A stretch of DNA of 64,000 bases, from the NCBI GenBank assembly GCA_019420585.1, contig JAHZGX010000013.1, positions 62,001-126,000 of the forward strand, given 5' to 3'. This stretch comes from Prevotellaceae bacterium (GTDB lineage: Bacteria; Bacteroidota; Bacteroidia; Bacteroidales; Bacteroidaceae). Made by a program: the position numbers and the translations under genes. Below the pieces are notes generated by a model. It worked only from the letters and a program-made list of their open reading frames with translations, did no database searches and was not told where the DNA came from. This document shows positions 52,548 to 62,257 of the stretch, in pieces (position 1 is the first letter of the stretch; each line of letters opens with the position of its first letter).

Positions 52548-55500
52548 ATGGAAATGTCTTCAATATATATTGATAAGGACTTTGTTGTTGGTCATTTGGA
52601 GGATGTTGACTTATCTGATCTTCCTGTAATTCGGCATGAAATCCAAACTGTAAGACCTATACTTATTGGGTATATCAATCGCTGTCGCTCATACGACAAC
52701 TACGCATTTGGTATTACAAATAATTATGGAATAGATACCGATGCTTTGTCGTGTGCGCCTATTCAGTTATACATTAATAAAAACGAATGGATTGACAAGG
52801 AAGATATTGAAGAAAACAAATGGATAGTTTTCGAGTTACTCAAACAACCCAGCCGTACCCGTCACAAAGCGATGCAGGTAAGATATCTGCACCCAACTTT
52901 AGAGGATTATGCTATTATCAAGAATTATATTGGAGAGTATTCACAGATTCAAGGACAGATTCAAGGGAACGGTTTCTGTGAAAGAATAAAAGTAAACATA
53001 GAAGAAGAAATAACAAAGTTATTCTTCTCATCGGTAGAGGGTAAACAACTAATATTGAATGACCTCTACCAAAGAAAATCTGAAGACATCAAAGAATGGG
53101 AGACATATTTGTCTCATCTTTCTACAGAAGAGAAAGAAAATTTTGTGTTGGATGAAACACTGTTGAAACCAACAGCAGAGCTTAGACAGACTCTCTACTC
53201 TCAACTTGAAAAAGTAGATTGGCTGCTACATCCCTCGGTTATTGCATATCTCAATTCTAATTTTGGCACAGAAGTACATTGCATAGAAGGTTTTCTTAAT
53301 CAGATAAAGACAGAGGATGACAAACAGAAAGTATTTGAATATGTTGCCAATAGTACAATAAGTTCTAATGAACTTAAAGAAAGACTTTTCTTGTTGTCTT
53401 TTTCTTTGTCTCTATACAAGAGCCTCCCGAGTAAGGAAAACTTAATCAAACAGTGTGAAGAACAAGGGCTAAGAAAAGTAACCCAACTACTTTTGTTCCA
53501 CCTTCATAACCTGCCAGATACAGATACAAAAATTCTTTATGAACTGTTATCAAAAGATGTATTTGTGTCTGCATTAAAAATGCTTGATACAACAGAGGCG
53601 TACCAATTGCTGATTAGATTAGAAGAAAAATTTGCATTGAACATCGTTGCAACTGAATTCCGCAATACGGAATTGTTCTCTCTATATATTGGTGACAAGT
53701 GGAATTCATTAAAGAGTGATATTCCTTATATTGCATTTGATTTGGAATCAGATGGAGATATAATAACCCAATTCGCATTTCTTACTGAAGACAATATACG
53801 AACATACAATGGTGAGGAACAGTTGAATTCACTCTTGAGGAAACTCAAAAAACAAGAGATTATTGTTGGTCACAACATTAAACAATGGGATTTGCCTATT
53901 CTGGAGAAGAAAGGATTAAAGACGAAGGCTTATGTTTGGGACACTCTTGAAATGGAGATTCTTCTAAATCCATGTCGGTATGCTTACTCACTTCACACGT
54001 CACATAATGCAGAGGATGATACGAAGCTGGTAAATGATTTGTTTTGGAATCAACTTTTCCGACTCTCAGAGGATAATGAGTTGGTAGAGCAACTGCGTCC
54101 AGTACTTCCGACTCAGATAAACGAGATATTGCAGCATCTTCAGGTTGAATATTTTGCCGACTACTTCAAAGGTACTGCAAAACCCAATCAACAATTCTTT
54201 CAGGAACTACGTCCTTTAAGCGAGAAACTAAAAGAACAACTTAAAGAAATTGACTCTATTCCTGTAGATGAACCAACATTGATTATAGCACCAGAGAACT
54301 TATGGGCACGTATCGCACAGATGGTACATGTTGAGTTCCCTGTGGTTGACGATAAACAGAAATACTTGAGCGTTGACACAAAGAACTTGTTGGAACATCC
54401 CTTGGATTCTATCATAGAGCAGAAAATCCTTGAACGCTTCTGTATTGTATCAAAGACGCCTCTCATGGAAAATCTTGCTCAATACTTAAAGACAGAGGAT
54501 GCACAGAGCAACAAAATTGTATTCACGGCAGACAAGCTATCTGATTATCTGTTCTGTAGCAAGAGCCATATTGATTGTGTGGACATTAATGCTTTTGAAG
54601 ACAAGAGTATCACAGATAAACAATACAGGCACATTTATGTAATAGGCGCGGAACTGCTTGACCGTGTGCATAAGTGCAAGATTATTGAAGACAAATCATT
54701 TGCTGACCTTATTGCATCAGGCAGCAAGTTGCCTTTTGTCATGGCTAATACCAATTTTGCCCCAGTCAAGGAAAGTGAACTAAAAACATTAGGCATTAAC
54801 AAGCCAGAATTGTCAGCGAATATTTGGGTTGAACGTCAACGCAATGGAATGTTTGCCTTTTATCTCAATTATCAGTATCAAGCATATAGAAAACGTTTTT
54901 TTGAACATTTCAGTGTTAAACTTCAAATTATTAATTGGGAGATAGATGGTGAGGACAGAGACAGAATTAATCTGACTCAGGTAAGTCGTGAACGGAGTGC
55001 GACTGACATTGCTCGTGTTAACACTTCAACAACGGAAAGAAGCAAATACTGGCTGTTCCAAATGGAGATACTTCGAAAGATTCATTCAGAGAATCCATCC
55101 TTACCATTAGTATATGTTGTCAATGACATCTCTGAACTTGAGGAACTGACATCGTATGCGACCTCATTGGGTTATTACATTCCGAATCAGGGAACGGGAT
55201 TTCGTAAGTTGGAGTACATTGGCATGCATCCTCATGGTATGATTATTATCAGTAAGAAGCAGTTTGAGGATGGCATTGGCTCCTACCGTACAGACAAGCC
55301 ATTCTGCTATGTGTGGGATAATATGGATATTGACCGCTATATGCTGATGTGGGACAAGCTTCCTTTTGAGAATGACCCAGAGGAAGATGCTGACGCTGAG
55401 CGAGATGACAAGATTATTCACACAACCGCACGCCAATGTATTCATGCTGCATGGCCTATCTTTGAACATTATTGTTCGCTTGTCATGGCAAATAGCAAGG

Positions 55501-57563
55501 ATACTCGCTTTTATGTCCTTGATCCTCATTTTGACGACTATGACGACCTTGCCAGTAGTTGTAAGGCCAAGTCCTTCAAAGTAAAGTTGTGGAGTGAAAA
55601 TAAGACATACGAATCTGCTCTGGCGAATGCTAAAAAGTATTTCACAGATAGCAGAGAATTAGAGAAGAATATTGATGTAACAAAGCTAAAGTCAATGATT
55701 TTAGCACAATGGGGCTTTAATAGTTGGAGGGACAATCAGGAGAGTATTGTAGATTACATGCTTGAAAAGAGAGGTGATTGTATTATTTCCATGCCAACCG
55801 GTGGAGGTAAATCCATCCTGTTCCAAGGTCCCGCCATCAGCAGGGCAATGCTAACAAGAAAACTTACATTGGTGATAACCCCATTGCGTGCTTTGATGCA
55901 GGACCAAGTCGAGGAACTTTGGAAACGTGGATTTATAAACAATGTTGATTACCTTAGTGGCGACCGATTGTATCCAGAGGTGCAAAGCATCTATCGAAGA
56001 ATAAGGTCAGGCGAACTTGCATTATTGTTCATTTCCCCAGAAAGATTTAGGGTGCGCTCATTCATAAACACGTTATACCAACGCATGGAAATGGATGGAG
56101 GTTTGGAGTATGTTGTATTTGATGAAGCTCATTGCATATCTCAATGGGGACAGGATTTCCGTCCTGATTACCGAAATGCAGTTTTAGCATGTATTGACTT
56201 TCGCCAAAAATACGATTTCATGATTGCGATGTTCTCTGCCACAGTAACAACACAGGTTGAATCTGACATCCATTCTTTCCTGCCAGATATACAACGACTT
56301 GGACAAGCTCCGGAAGATTACAATCCTATAAGACAGCACATCGGAATATCCTTCGAAATAACCGAACATGAAGACGAATCGAGAATAAAAAATATTATCC
56401 AGTACATCAACGAGAAAAAGATTGACTTCGACAAGAGTTGTATGATTGTATTCTGTCGTACTCATCGCCAATGCGAAGAAACGGCTGACGCCCTGTCAAT
56501 CATCTGTGCAAGCAAAGATGCTGGTAAAATTCTTTCAAAATGTGCAGAACGTATTGGTTACTATCATGCTAAATTGGATGCCGACCTTCGAAATGATATT
56601 TATGAGAAGTTCAAGAGAGCGGATGGCGTTGAGCCTATCTATATTCTTTGTGCTACAAAGGCTTTCGGTATGGGAATGGATATTCCAAATGTTCATTATG
56701 TGGTTCATTACAATCCGCCTTCAGTTTTGGAAGATTATCTTCAAGAAGTTGGACGTGCGGGACGAAGTACAGAGAAGTACGAAGAGGCATTCCCTGATGG
56801 GTCTCAGATTCCGGCATTATGTCTCACTTCAAAGGATGACTTCAAAAAGCTGAAAGATTTACTCGTGAAGAGCCAATTGAGTTGGTCAAACCTCACAGAT
56901 GCCAAAGAAAAGATTCTTGAATTTATCCAACAATTCCAGACAATAGAGAAGACAATGACAGAACCTGTTATTGTTCCATTCAGTGTCTGGGTGAAGAATG
57001 TGGAATATTTTAATGATACTACTGCATCACGTCTTGCCTTCCACTGGCTTGAGCATATTGGCCACATCAAACAAAGATACCTTGGACAGACATGCCTTGA
57101 TGTAACCATGTGCGAAGAACAGAGAAACAATCACGTCCGTCCATACACAAGCATTGTCTATCAATATCTTTGCAATCAGGTAAAACAGAAAGGCGCAAGA
57201 ACTCTTGTTCCAATCAAGGATATTCGTGAGGAACTGAAACTCTCGATGCCGAAAATTATCAATGAGATGATTCGCGGTATGGAGAAGGGAAGAATGCGCC
57301 TTAACAACACGATGCAGTGTCGTTTGATTACAAGGCGTTATTGTGAAGCGAAGTACATGATCAAGCATAATGACAACCGTTTCGCGTTACATATCATTAT
57401 GGAAGGACTTCGCAATCTATTGTCAGGATGCAAAAATAATGTCCCTTTATATTTTGACCCAAACCAGCGAGAGCAGATATGCAAGCACCTCCTCGATGAT
57501 GTGCATTATGAAGATCTTATTAAGGACAAAAAAAAACATCTATATGCCTTGGTATGGGGATGA
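52548..57563 (+). CDS. DEDDh exonuclease-RecQ helicase (N-terminal part of a frameshifted giant)
   Basis: 1671 aa as read. Residues 1-390 match nothing I recognise. A DEDDh exonuclease follows: YIAFDLESDGDI (about 397), IIVGHNIKQWDLPIL (about 441), and TSHNAEDDTKLVNDLF (about 485), carrying the four acidic metal ligands and the His of the DnaQ/ExoI fold. Residues about 530-1060 are unassigned. A RecQ-type SF2 helicase has SMPTGGGKSILFQGP (Walker A, about 1083), VVFDEAHCISQWGQDFRPDY (about 1190), MFSATV, and QEVGRAGRS (about 1399). Residues about 1480-1660 may be winged-helix. At residue 1661 an A9 tract shifts the frame: the read protein ends seven codons later (HLYALVWG), whereas one base less continues into a UvrD helicase. 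Exonuclease plus RecQ recalls eukaryotic WRN. Confidence 0.85.
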   Translation: MEMSSIYIDKDFVVGHLEDVDLSDLPVIRHEIQTVRPILIGYINRCRSYDNYAFGITNNYGIDTDALSCAPIQLYINKNEWIDKEDIEENKWIVFELLKQPSRTRHKAMQVRYLHPTLEDYAIIKNYIGEYSQIQGQIQGNGFCERIKVNIEEEITKLFFSSVEGKQLILNDLYQRKSEDIKEWETYLSHLSTEEKENFVLDETLLKPTAELRQTLYSQLEKVDWLLHPSVIAYLNSNFGTEVHCIEGFLNQIKTEDDKQKVFEYVANSTISSNELKERLFLLSFSLSLYKSLPSKENLIKQCEEQGLRKVTQLLLFHLHNLPDTDTKILYELLSKDVFVSALKMLDTTEAYQLLIRLEEKFALNIVATEFRNTELFSLYIGDKWNSLKSDIPYIAFDLESDGDIITQFAFLTEDNIRTYNGEEQLNSLLRKLKKQEIIVGHNIKQWDLPILEKKGLKTKAYVWDTLEMEILLNPCRYAYSLHTSHNAEDDTKLVNDLFWNQLFRLSEDNELVEQLRPVLPTQINEILQHLQVEYFADYFKGTAKPNQQFFQELRPLSEKLKEQLKEIDSIPVDEPTLIIAPENLWARIAQMVHVEFPVVDDKQKYLSVDTKNLLEHPLDSIIEQKILERFCIVSKTPLMENLAQYLKTEDAQSNKIVFTADKLSDYLFCSKSHIDCVDINAFEDKSITDKQYRHIYVIGAELLDRVHKCKIIEDKSFADLIASGSKLPFVMANTNFAPVKESELKTLGINKPELSANIWVERQRNGMFAFYLNYQYQAYRKRFFEHFSVKLQIINWEIDGEDRDRINLTQVSRERSATDIARVNTSTTERSKYWLFQMEILRKIHSENPSLPLVYVVNDISELEELTSYATSLGYYIPNQGTGFRKLEYIGMHPHGMIIISKKQFEDGIGSYRTDKPFCYVWDNMDIDRYMLMWDKLPFENDPEEDADAERDDKIIHTTARQCIHAAWPIFEHYCSLVMANSKDTRFYVLDPHFDDYDDLASSCKAKSFKVKLWSENKTYESALANAKKYFTDSRELEKNIDVTKLKSMILAQWGFNSWRDNQESIVDYMLEKRGDCIISMPTGGGKSILFQGPAISRAMLTRKLTLVITPLRALMQDQVEELWKRGFINNVDYLSGDRLYPEVQSIYRRIRSGELALLFISPERFRVRSFINTLYQRMEMDGGLEYVVFDEAHCISQWGQDFRPDYRNAVLACIDFRQKYDFMIAMFSATVTTQVESDIHSFLPDIQRLGQAPEDYNPIRQHIGISFEITEHEDESRIKNIIQYINEKKIDFDKSCMIVFCRTHRQCEETADALSIICASKDAGKILSKCAERIGYYHAKLDADLRNDIYEKFKRADGVEPIYILCATKAFGMGMDIPNVHYVVHYNPPSVLEDYLQEVGRAGRSTEKYEEAFPDGSQIPALCLTSKDDFKKLKDLLVKSQLSWSNLTDAKEKILEFIQQFQTIEKTMTEPVIVPFSVWVKNVEYFNDTTASRLAFHWLEHIGHIKQRYLGQTCLDVTMCEEQRNNHVRPYTSIVYQYLCNQVKQKGARTLVPIKDIREELKLSMPKIINEMIRGMEKGRMRLNNTMQCRLITRRYCEAKYMIKHNDNRFALHIIMEGLRNLLSGCKNNVPLYFDPNQREQICKHLLDDVHYEDLIKDKKKHLYALVWG
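57528..57536 (+). other. A9 homopolymer joining the RecQ and UvrD frames
   Basis: Nine A's follow GAC. With nine, the RecQ frame reads D-K-K-K-H-L and stops at 57563. With eight, it reads D-K-K-N-I-Y-M-P and stays open to 60288. The change is a +1 shift (loss of one A). It could be transcription slippage, phase variation, ribosomal frameshifting or a sequencing error. Confidence 0.7.
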
Positions 57564-60288
57564 GGACTTAAATGCTCCACGTGGGGCTGTGACGAAAGCG
57601 GAAACATTCAAGAAGAACATCATTACCCGTATGGGTGCACAGATGTTCAATATTCTGCATTACATCCCTGGTATAAATTACCGTACCATTAAAGGTGAAG
57701 AAAATGTCATTGCTGAAGTGACTATAAGAAATGATAACTGGAGGAATTTTCTCAACACTTTGGAAGATGATTGTTTAAAGATAATTGAGCTTACATGCGA
57801 ACAGACAGGAGAATTCTGTTGGGCACAGAAAATAATAGAACTTGGCTGGACTTCTAAAGGCGTCCGATATTACGAGGATATACTCTCTATTTTGCAACAT
57901 CTACAATATGTGGAACATTCTCCACTTATTGAGACTGGAATCGAGGTTCTTACCACAGATCTATCAGCCAAGGCCATAGATGATGGTATTGAAGAATACT
58001 CACCTATGTTCAAGTATCGTCAGGACTTCGACAATCAAGAACGTATCAAAAAAGTCCGTTTGGCTTGTATGAACATTTTCACAACCATAAAGAAAGATGC
58101 GCAAGGAGCTTTCATCCAACGATACTTCCAAAGCCGTAATTATGATGATTACCTATCTCTTGCAGGTGAATATGTTCCTGATGATTCAGACTTAATAAAA
58201 GAACTTACGGAAGAAGCGTTGAAACTTGAAGAGGAGAAGATGTATGGTAATGAGGCGAAGAAGATTCCCGTCAACCCAGAGCAGATAGCCATATATGAAC
58301 AACTAAAGAATGTTCATATAAATGTATTGGCAGGTCCTGGCTCAGGTAAGACGCACATGCTGACTATGAGATGCGCTCAACTGATTTACAAGGAGCATGT
58401 TGAACCATCTCATCTGTTAGTTCTCGCATACAATAGAGCTGTGGTCGTAGAGTTGCGCAACCGACTTAATGCTCTGTTCTCTCGTTTGGGTATGAGCCGC
58501 ATAGCAAATCAGTTGCATGTTTACACCTTTCACGCTTTGGCAAAAAAGTGTATGGGACGTATGCTTGACAATATTCCAACTTATCTTTGGGAAACTTCAT
58601 TCCTAAATTATCTCAAGGGCAATGAGATTGACTTTCGTGCTCACATGCCACAGATTGAGTTCGTGTTGGTAGATGAATTCCAAGATATTACAGAAACTCG
58701 TTTGGAATCCTTGCTTTCTATTCACCGCATTTTTCCTGATGCAAAGTTCTTCACTATTGGTGATATTAACCAAAGTATTTATGGCTTTGATCGAGTGCCG
58801 AAAGATCAGTTTGGACGCAAACTGAATGTCTCTCCTGCGGAATATGCTCAAGCATTGAATCCACAACCATACTACGATAAACTGTATTCCGTATTGGATC
58901 CGATAAAGTTGACCATGTTCACAAACTATCGCTCATACCAAGGAATACTTGATAAATCGAATGAGTTCCTGCCCAAAGGGGTAAAAGTCCCCAAATCAGC
59001 ATCATGTATTATGGAATATGAACCTCACGAACAATATGTATATGAATATACTGACAAGTTGTGGTTCAAAGAACTGCCGAGTGTGGTAGCATGGGCACAA
59101 GAGCAGAATAAATTTGCTGCAAGTATAGATGATAATGACCGTCTCCGTAACCTTCGACATATCAGTACAATTGCAGTATTTTTCCGCAGCAATAACGAGG
59201 TGTATCGTGGCTATTCGAAAATAAAGAATCAGATGCCAGAAAATGTACGTATCCGTATTCAAGGAGAAAGTCTCTGTGAGTTGTGGCGCGAACGAGAGGT
59301 ATATTATCTCATAAGCACACTTATGAAGCATAAAAATGAGTTTGTCGATTTACACAACAATAAGACTGCTAACGGCATTCGTGAATTTATAACTAAGAAG
59401 ATGGATGCATCACCAAACTGGGATGCTTTCATGTTGGATGTTACTTATACGCTTGTACTTAATTATATTGATTCTATCCGTGCTGACTACCAAAGTCATA
59501 CATGGAAGGATATGGCTGACTACATAAAGGATGTGGCAAGTAGAGATGATGGTGGTCAGGTGTATAAGATATATGATAACTATCGTAAAGAACGTATATT
59601 ACAAGACGAAAAGCTGACCATTGTGCTGACAACCATGCATAAAGTTAAGGGATTAGAGTTCGATGTTGTTATTACGACCCCATCGTTCTCAAACTTGCCT
59701 CTTGTATTCCATCGTGAATACAAAGAAGGTGAGACTCCTATTGCTATGGCAGATGACCTTGCAGATATGGAAGAAGAAAAACGGTTAATGTTTGTTGCAT
59801 ATACTCGTGCCAAGAAACGCCTCTACATTTTCAAAGGCCAAAAAGAAATGGCTTTGACCAACCGCTCTATCTATATTGTACCAGATTATGAGACGTTGAG
59901 ATATACAGAACCAAAGGCTGGTATGGATAAATACTATTTGTCTTATACTGCCCAGAAAGACAAGTTTGCAATGAATGACTATATTCAGAACAATGTCAAA
60001 AAGGATGATCCTATTGAAGTAAGAGTGGGAGACCAATGGGGAAATTACTATATTGTTCATAATAATATGTATATAGGTAGGCTTTCTAACAAGAGTACAA
60101 TTATGAACAGAGCTAAAAACGATAATATCAGAGAATTAAGTAACTTCTTTGTCAGCAATGTGTTTGTATGGACATATGAAGATACACTTAAGGCAGGTAT
60201 TGTTTTCGCCGATAAATGGAGTGAAGAAGCCAAACAGAATGGTTATATTTATGTTGTACAAATTGCCGGATTCGGCACAAAGATATAA
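57535..60288 (+). CDS. UvrD/PcrA-type SF1 helicase half (in frame if one A is lost)
   Basis: 917 codons follow the A9 tract. As an isolated open frame it could start only at unlikely codons (57370, which reads the RecQ tail out of frame, or ATG 57544, with no ribosome site). A linker of about 240 residues precedes a UvrD-like ATPase: VLAGPGSGKTHMLTMR (Walker A near 58333), VHVYTFHALAKK-type motif Ia, VLVDEFQDITETRLE (near 58660), GDINQSIYGFDRV, TTMHKVKGLEFDVVITTPSF (motif V, near 59640), and RLMFVAYTRAKKRLYIF (motif VI). All SF1A motifs are intact, so selection has kept this half despite the shift. Fused length would be about 2,579 aa. A three-base gap separates it from the next helicase. Confidence 0.8.
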   Translation, partial: NIYMPWYGDEDLNAPRGAVTKAETFKKNIITRMGAQMFNILHYIPGINYRTIKGEENVIAEVTIRNDNWRNFLNTLEDDCLKIIELTCEQTGEFCWAQKIIELGWTSKGVRYYEDILSILQHLQYVEHSPLIETGIEVLTTDLSAKAIDDGIEEYSPMFKYRQDFDNQERIKKVRLACMNIFTTIKKDAQGAFIQRYFQSRNYDDYLSLAGEYVPDDSDLIKELTEEALKLEEEKMYGNEAKKIPVNPEQIAIYEQLKNVHINVLAGPGSGKTHMLTMRCAQLIYKEHVEPSHLLVLAYNRAVVVELRNRLNALFSRLGMSRIANQLHVYTFHALAKKCMGRMLDNIPTYLWETSFLNYLKGNEIDFRAHMPQIEFVLVDEFQDITETRLESLLSIHRIFPDAKFFTIGDINQSIYGFDRVPKDQFGRKLNVSPAEYAQALNPQPYYDKLYSVLDPIKLTMFTNYRSYQGILDKSNEFLPKGVKVPKSASCIMEYEPHEQYVYEYTDKLWFKELPSVVAWAQEQNKFAASIDDNDRLRNLRHISTIAVFFRSNNEVYRGYSKIKNQMPENVRIRIQGESLCELWREREVYYLISTLMKHKNEFVDLHNNKTANGIREFITKKMDASPNWDAFMLDVTYTLVLNYIDSIRADYQSHTWKDMADYIKDVASRDDGGQVYKIYDNYRKERILQDEKLTIVLTTMHKVKGLEFDVVITTPSFSNLPLVFHREYKEGETPIAMADDLADMEEEKRLMFVAYTRAKKRLYIFKGQKEMALTNRSIYIVPDYETLRYTEPKAGMDKYYLSYTAQKDKFAMNDYIQNNVKKDDPIEVRVGDQWGNYYIVHNNMYIGRLSNKSTIMNRAKNDNIRELSNFFVSNVFVWTYEDTLKAGIVFADKWSEEAKQNGYIYVVQIAGFGTKI

Positions 60289-60291
60289 TAT

Positions 60292-62184
60292 ATGGAACAG
60301 TTAAAAGATAGTTTCAAACATGATTTTAACCTTGCAGTTAAATCATTCAACGATAAGGATTACACATCGTTCTTTCGCAATATAAGGCCAGCGATGGAAT
60401 TGTTGGGAAAACTTACTATTTATGATATTCTTGGAGAGAATGATGCTGTAGATTTGCTGGAAGGCGACACGTCCATAGAATGGAAACGAGATACAAAAAT
60501 CTACAAGATTATTCAATATCCACCTAACCACAAACCAACAGGTAGAGAGTTCTGTGAACTTGTCCCACAAGTTTATTATACGAAACACCCTGACATCACT
60601 ACAACTCGTTTAGATGAGAAGAAGAAACGTCTGAAACGAGGATTGGATAGCTGTGCCAGTGCCTTTTCTCGCTACTATAGTATCGCAAGTGAATTTGGTA
60701 GCCATTCTGGAAGTACAGATATGGACGTAAAAGTTCAAGCTATTGGCTGTGCTTCTTTCTTTATGGGTTATTTTGATTACATGAAGAGTAACAAGGTGTT
60801 GTCTTCTTCAACCATTGCTTTTTTGTATGGGTTGGATGTATTTCAATACGATGATCCATCCGTAGCGGAAGAGTCATCGCATCGAATTGAAGAACTGATT
60901 GCTGAAATAGAGAAAAAAGAAACGGACTTATTGTCAGCGCAAAAACTTCAAGCAGAGGCAGAGCGGCAACGTCTTGAAGCCGAGCAATATACGGCTGAGA
61001 TAGAGACACAACTTGAAGCCTTGCAGAAACAGATTGCAGAACTACAAGAGCAACTTACGAGTAAACAAACTATTGAAACCGAATCTATTGAGATGTATTC
61101 CGTTGACATTAACGCTCCTTCAGTGCAAGAAAAGGGTTCATACCATTTTAAGGAAATAATGCGAGGAGTAGCTAAAGGCAATGATGTTGATGAAAATTCA
61201 ATGGATGATGATCAATTGGATCTCATTGAATACACTAATGATAAATCAATGTTGGTTGCAGGTTGTGCTGGTAGCGGCAAGTCGGTCATTGCAATGCATA
61301 AGGCAGAACAATTGTATGCTAAGGGTGAAGATGTAATCTTGATAGCATATACGAAATCACTTAATGGTTTCATGCGTGTAGGTAAACCTGATGCGTCTTT
61401 CAGATTCTATTACCACTACCAGTGGAAAAAAAAGAATATGCCTAAGGCTGACTATATTATTGTTGATGAGATACAGGACTTTACTCGTGACGAGATTCAA
61501 GAATTCATAGATGCGGCTAAAAAATGTTTCATTTTATTTGGCGATACAGCTCAATCTATCTATCGCCAATACGGAAAGCAGACGATGACCATTGCACAGA
61601 TATCGGAAATGACGGGATTGAATACTCTACAATTATTCAACAACTATCGCTTACCACGGCCAGTTGCCAAAATAACACAAAACTATGTGGGTGTTGATGT
61701 GCCAGAGTATAAGGAGAAAGTGTATCAAAATAAAGAAACTGAGCTACCAAGATTTGTTCACATGAAAACGATAGAGGAAGAATTTAGTAGCATCGCTCAA
61801 ATTATAGCACAGCATCCGAATAAAAGCATCGGCATACTATACCACTCAAACGAGGCTGTATTGCAGATGAACAAACAGATGATAGAACGAGGAATTCAAT
61901 GCGAATTCAAGTACAATGACACAGATGGTGAGAAGCATAACGTCAGTAATCTGAACTTCAATACTCTTATCCCTAAAATTATGACTTACCATAGTGCAAA
62001 GGGGCTCCAGTTTGATATAGTAATCCTTCCTCAATATAATGGAGCTTTTGATGTGGAGTCAAAGAAAGCACTATACGTAGCGATGACTCGTACGATGCAC
62101 AAACTATATGTGTTGTACTTGACCTCTGATCTCTTATCTCCGCTCAAAGAAGTTCCCTCTCATTTATATCTAAAGAGTCTCTGA
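60292..62184 (+). CDS. SF1 (UvrD-like) helicase with distinct N-terminal domain
   Basis: 630 aa. Residues about 1-180 form an N-terminal helical domain: NIRPAMELLGKLTIYDIL (about 28-45) and SEFGSHSGSTD (about 142-152). The R-x-x-ME...K pattern and the G-x-H turn recall the DUF4145/HEPN-like domains at the front of type I restriction subunits. A coiled coil spans about 200-265. The ATPase has VAGCAGSGKSVIAMHKAEQL (Walker A, about 329), IIVDEIQDFTRDEIQEF (about 395), GDTAQSIYRQYG (about 424) and MTYHSAKGLQFDIVILPQYN (about 569), with ALYVAMTRTMHKLYVLYL at the end. It is two helicase domains shorter than classical UvrD and lacks visible 1B/2B insertions. It lies three bases after the giant, in the operon. 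Confidence 0.85.
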   Translation: MEQLKDSFKHDFNLAVKSFNDKDYTSFFRNIRPAMELLGKLTIYDILGENDAVDLLEGDTSIEWKRDTKIYKIIQYPPNHKPTGREFCELVPQVYYTKHPDITTTRLDEKKKRLKRGLDSCASAFSRYYSIASEFGSHSGSTDMDVKVQAIGCASFFMGYFDYMKSNKVLSSSTIAFLYGLDVFQYDDPSVAEESSHRIEELIAEIEKKETDLLSAQKLQAEAERQRLEAEQYTAEIETQLEALQKQIAELQEQLTSKQTIETESIEMYSVDINAPSVQEKGSYHFKEIMRGVAKGNDVDENSMDDDQLDLIEYTNDKSMLVAGCAGSGKSVIAMHKAEQLYAKGEDVILIAYTKSLNGFMRVGKPDASFRFYYHYQWKKKNMPKADYIIVDEIQDFTRDEIQEFIDAAKKCFILFGDTAQSIYRQYGKQTMTIAQISEMTGLNTLQLFNNYRLPRPVAKITQNYVGVDVPEYKEKVYQNKETELPRFVHMKTIEEEFSSIAQIIAQHPNKSIGILYHSNEAVLQMNKQMIERGIQCEFKYNDTDGEKHNVSNLNFNTLIPKIMTYHSAKGLQFDIVILPQYNGAFDVESKKALYVAMTRTMHKLYVLYLTSDLLSPLKEVPSHLYLKSL

Positions 62185-62257
62185 TTGATACAGTTTCCCT
62201 TTTTGCAATATAAATCAAAGTAAGGATTTCCATCTTATAATAAAAGAAAACAAATAT

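Noticed and set aside
57370..57534. UvrD gene starting at 57370
   Set aside because: The first 55 codons read the RecQ tail out of frame and give no protein-like sequence. The RecQ frame there is conserved in character up to the A9 tract.
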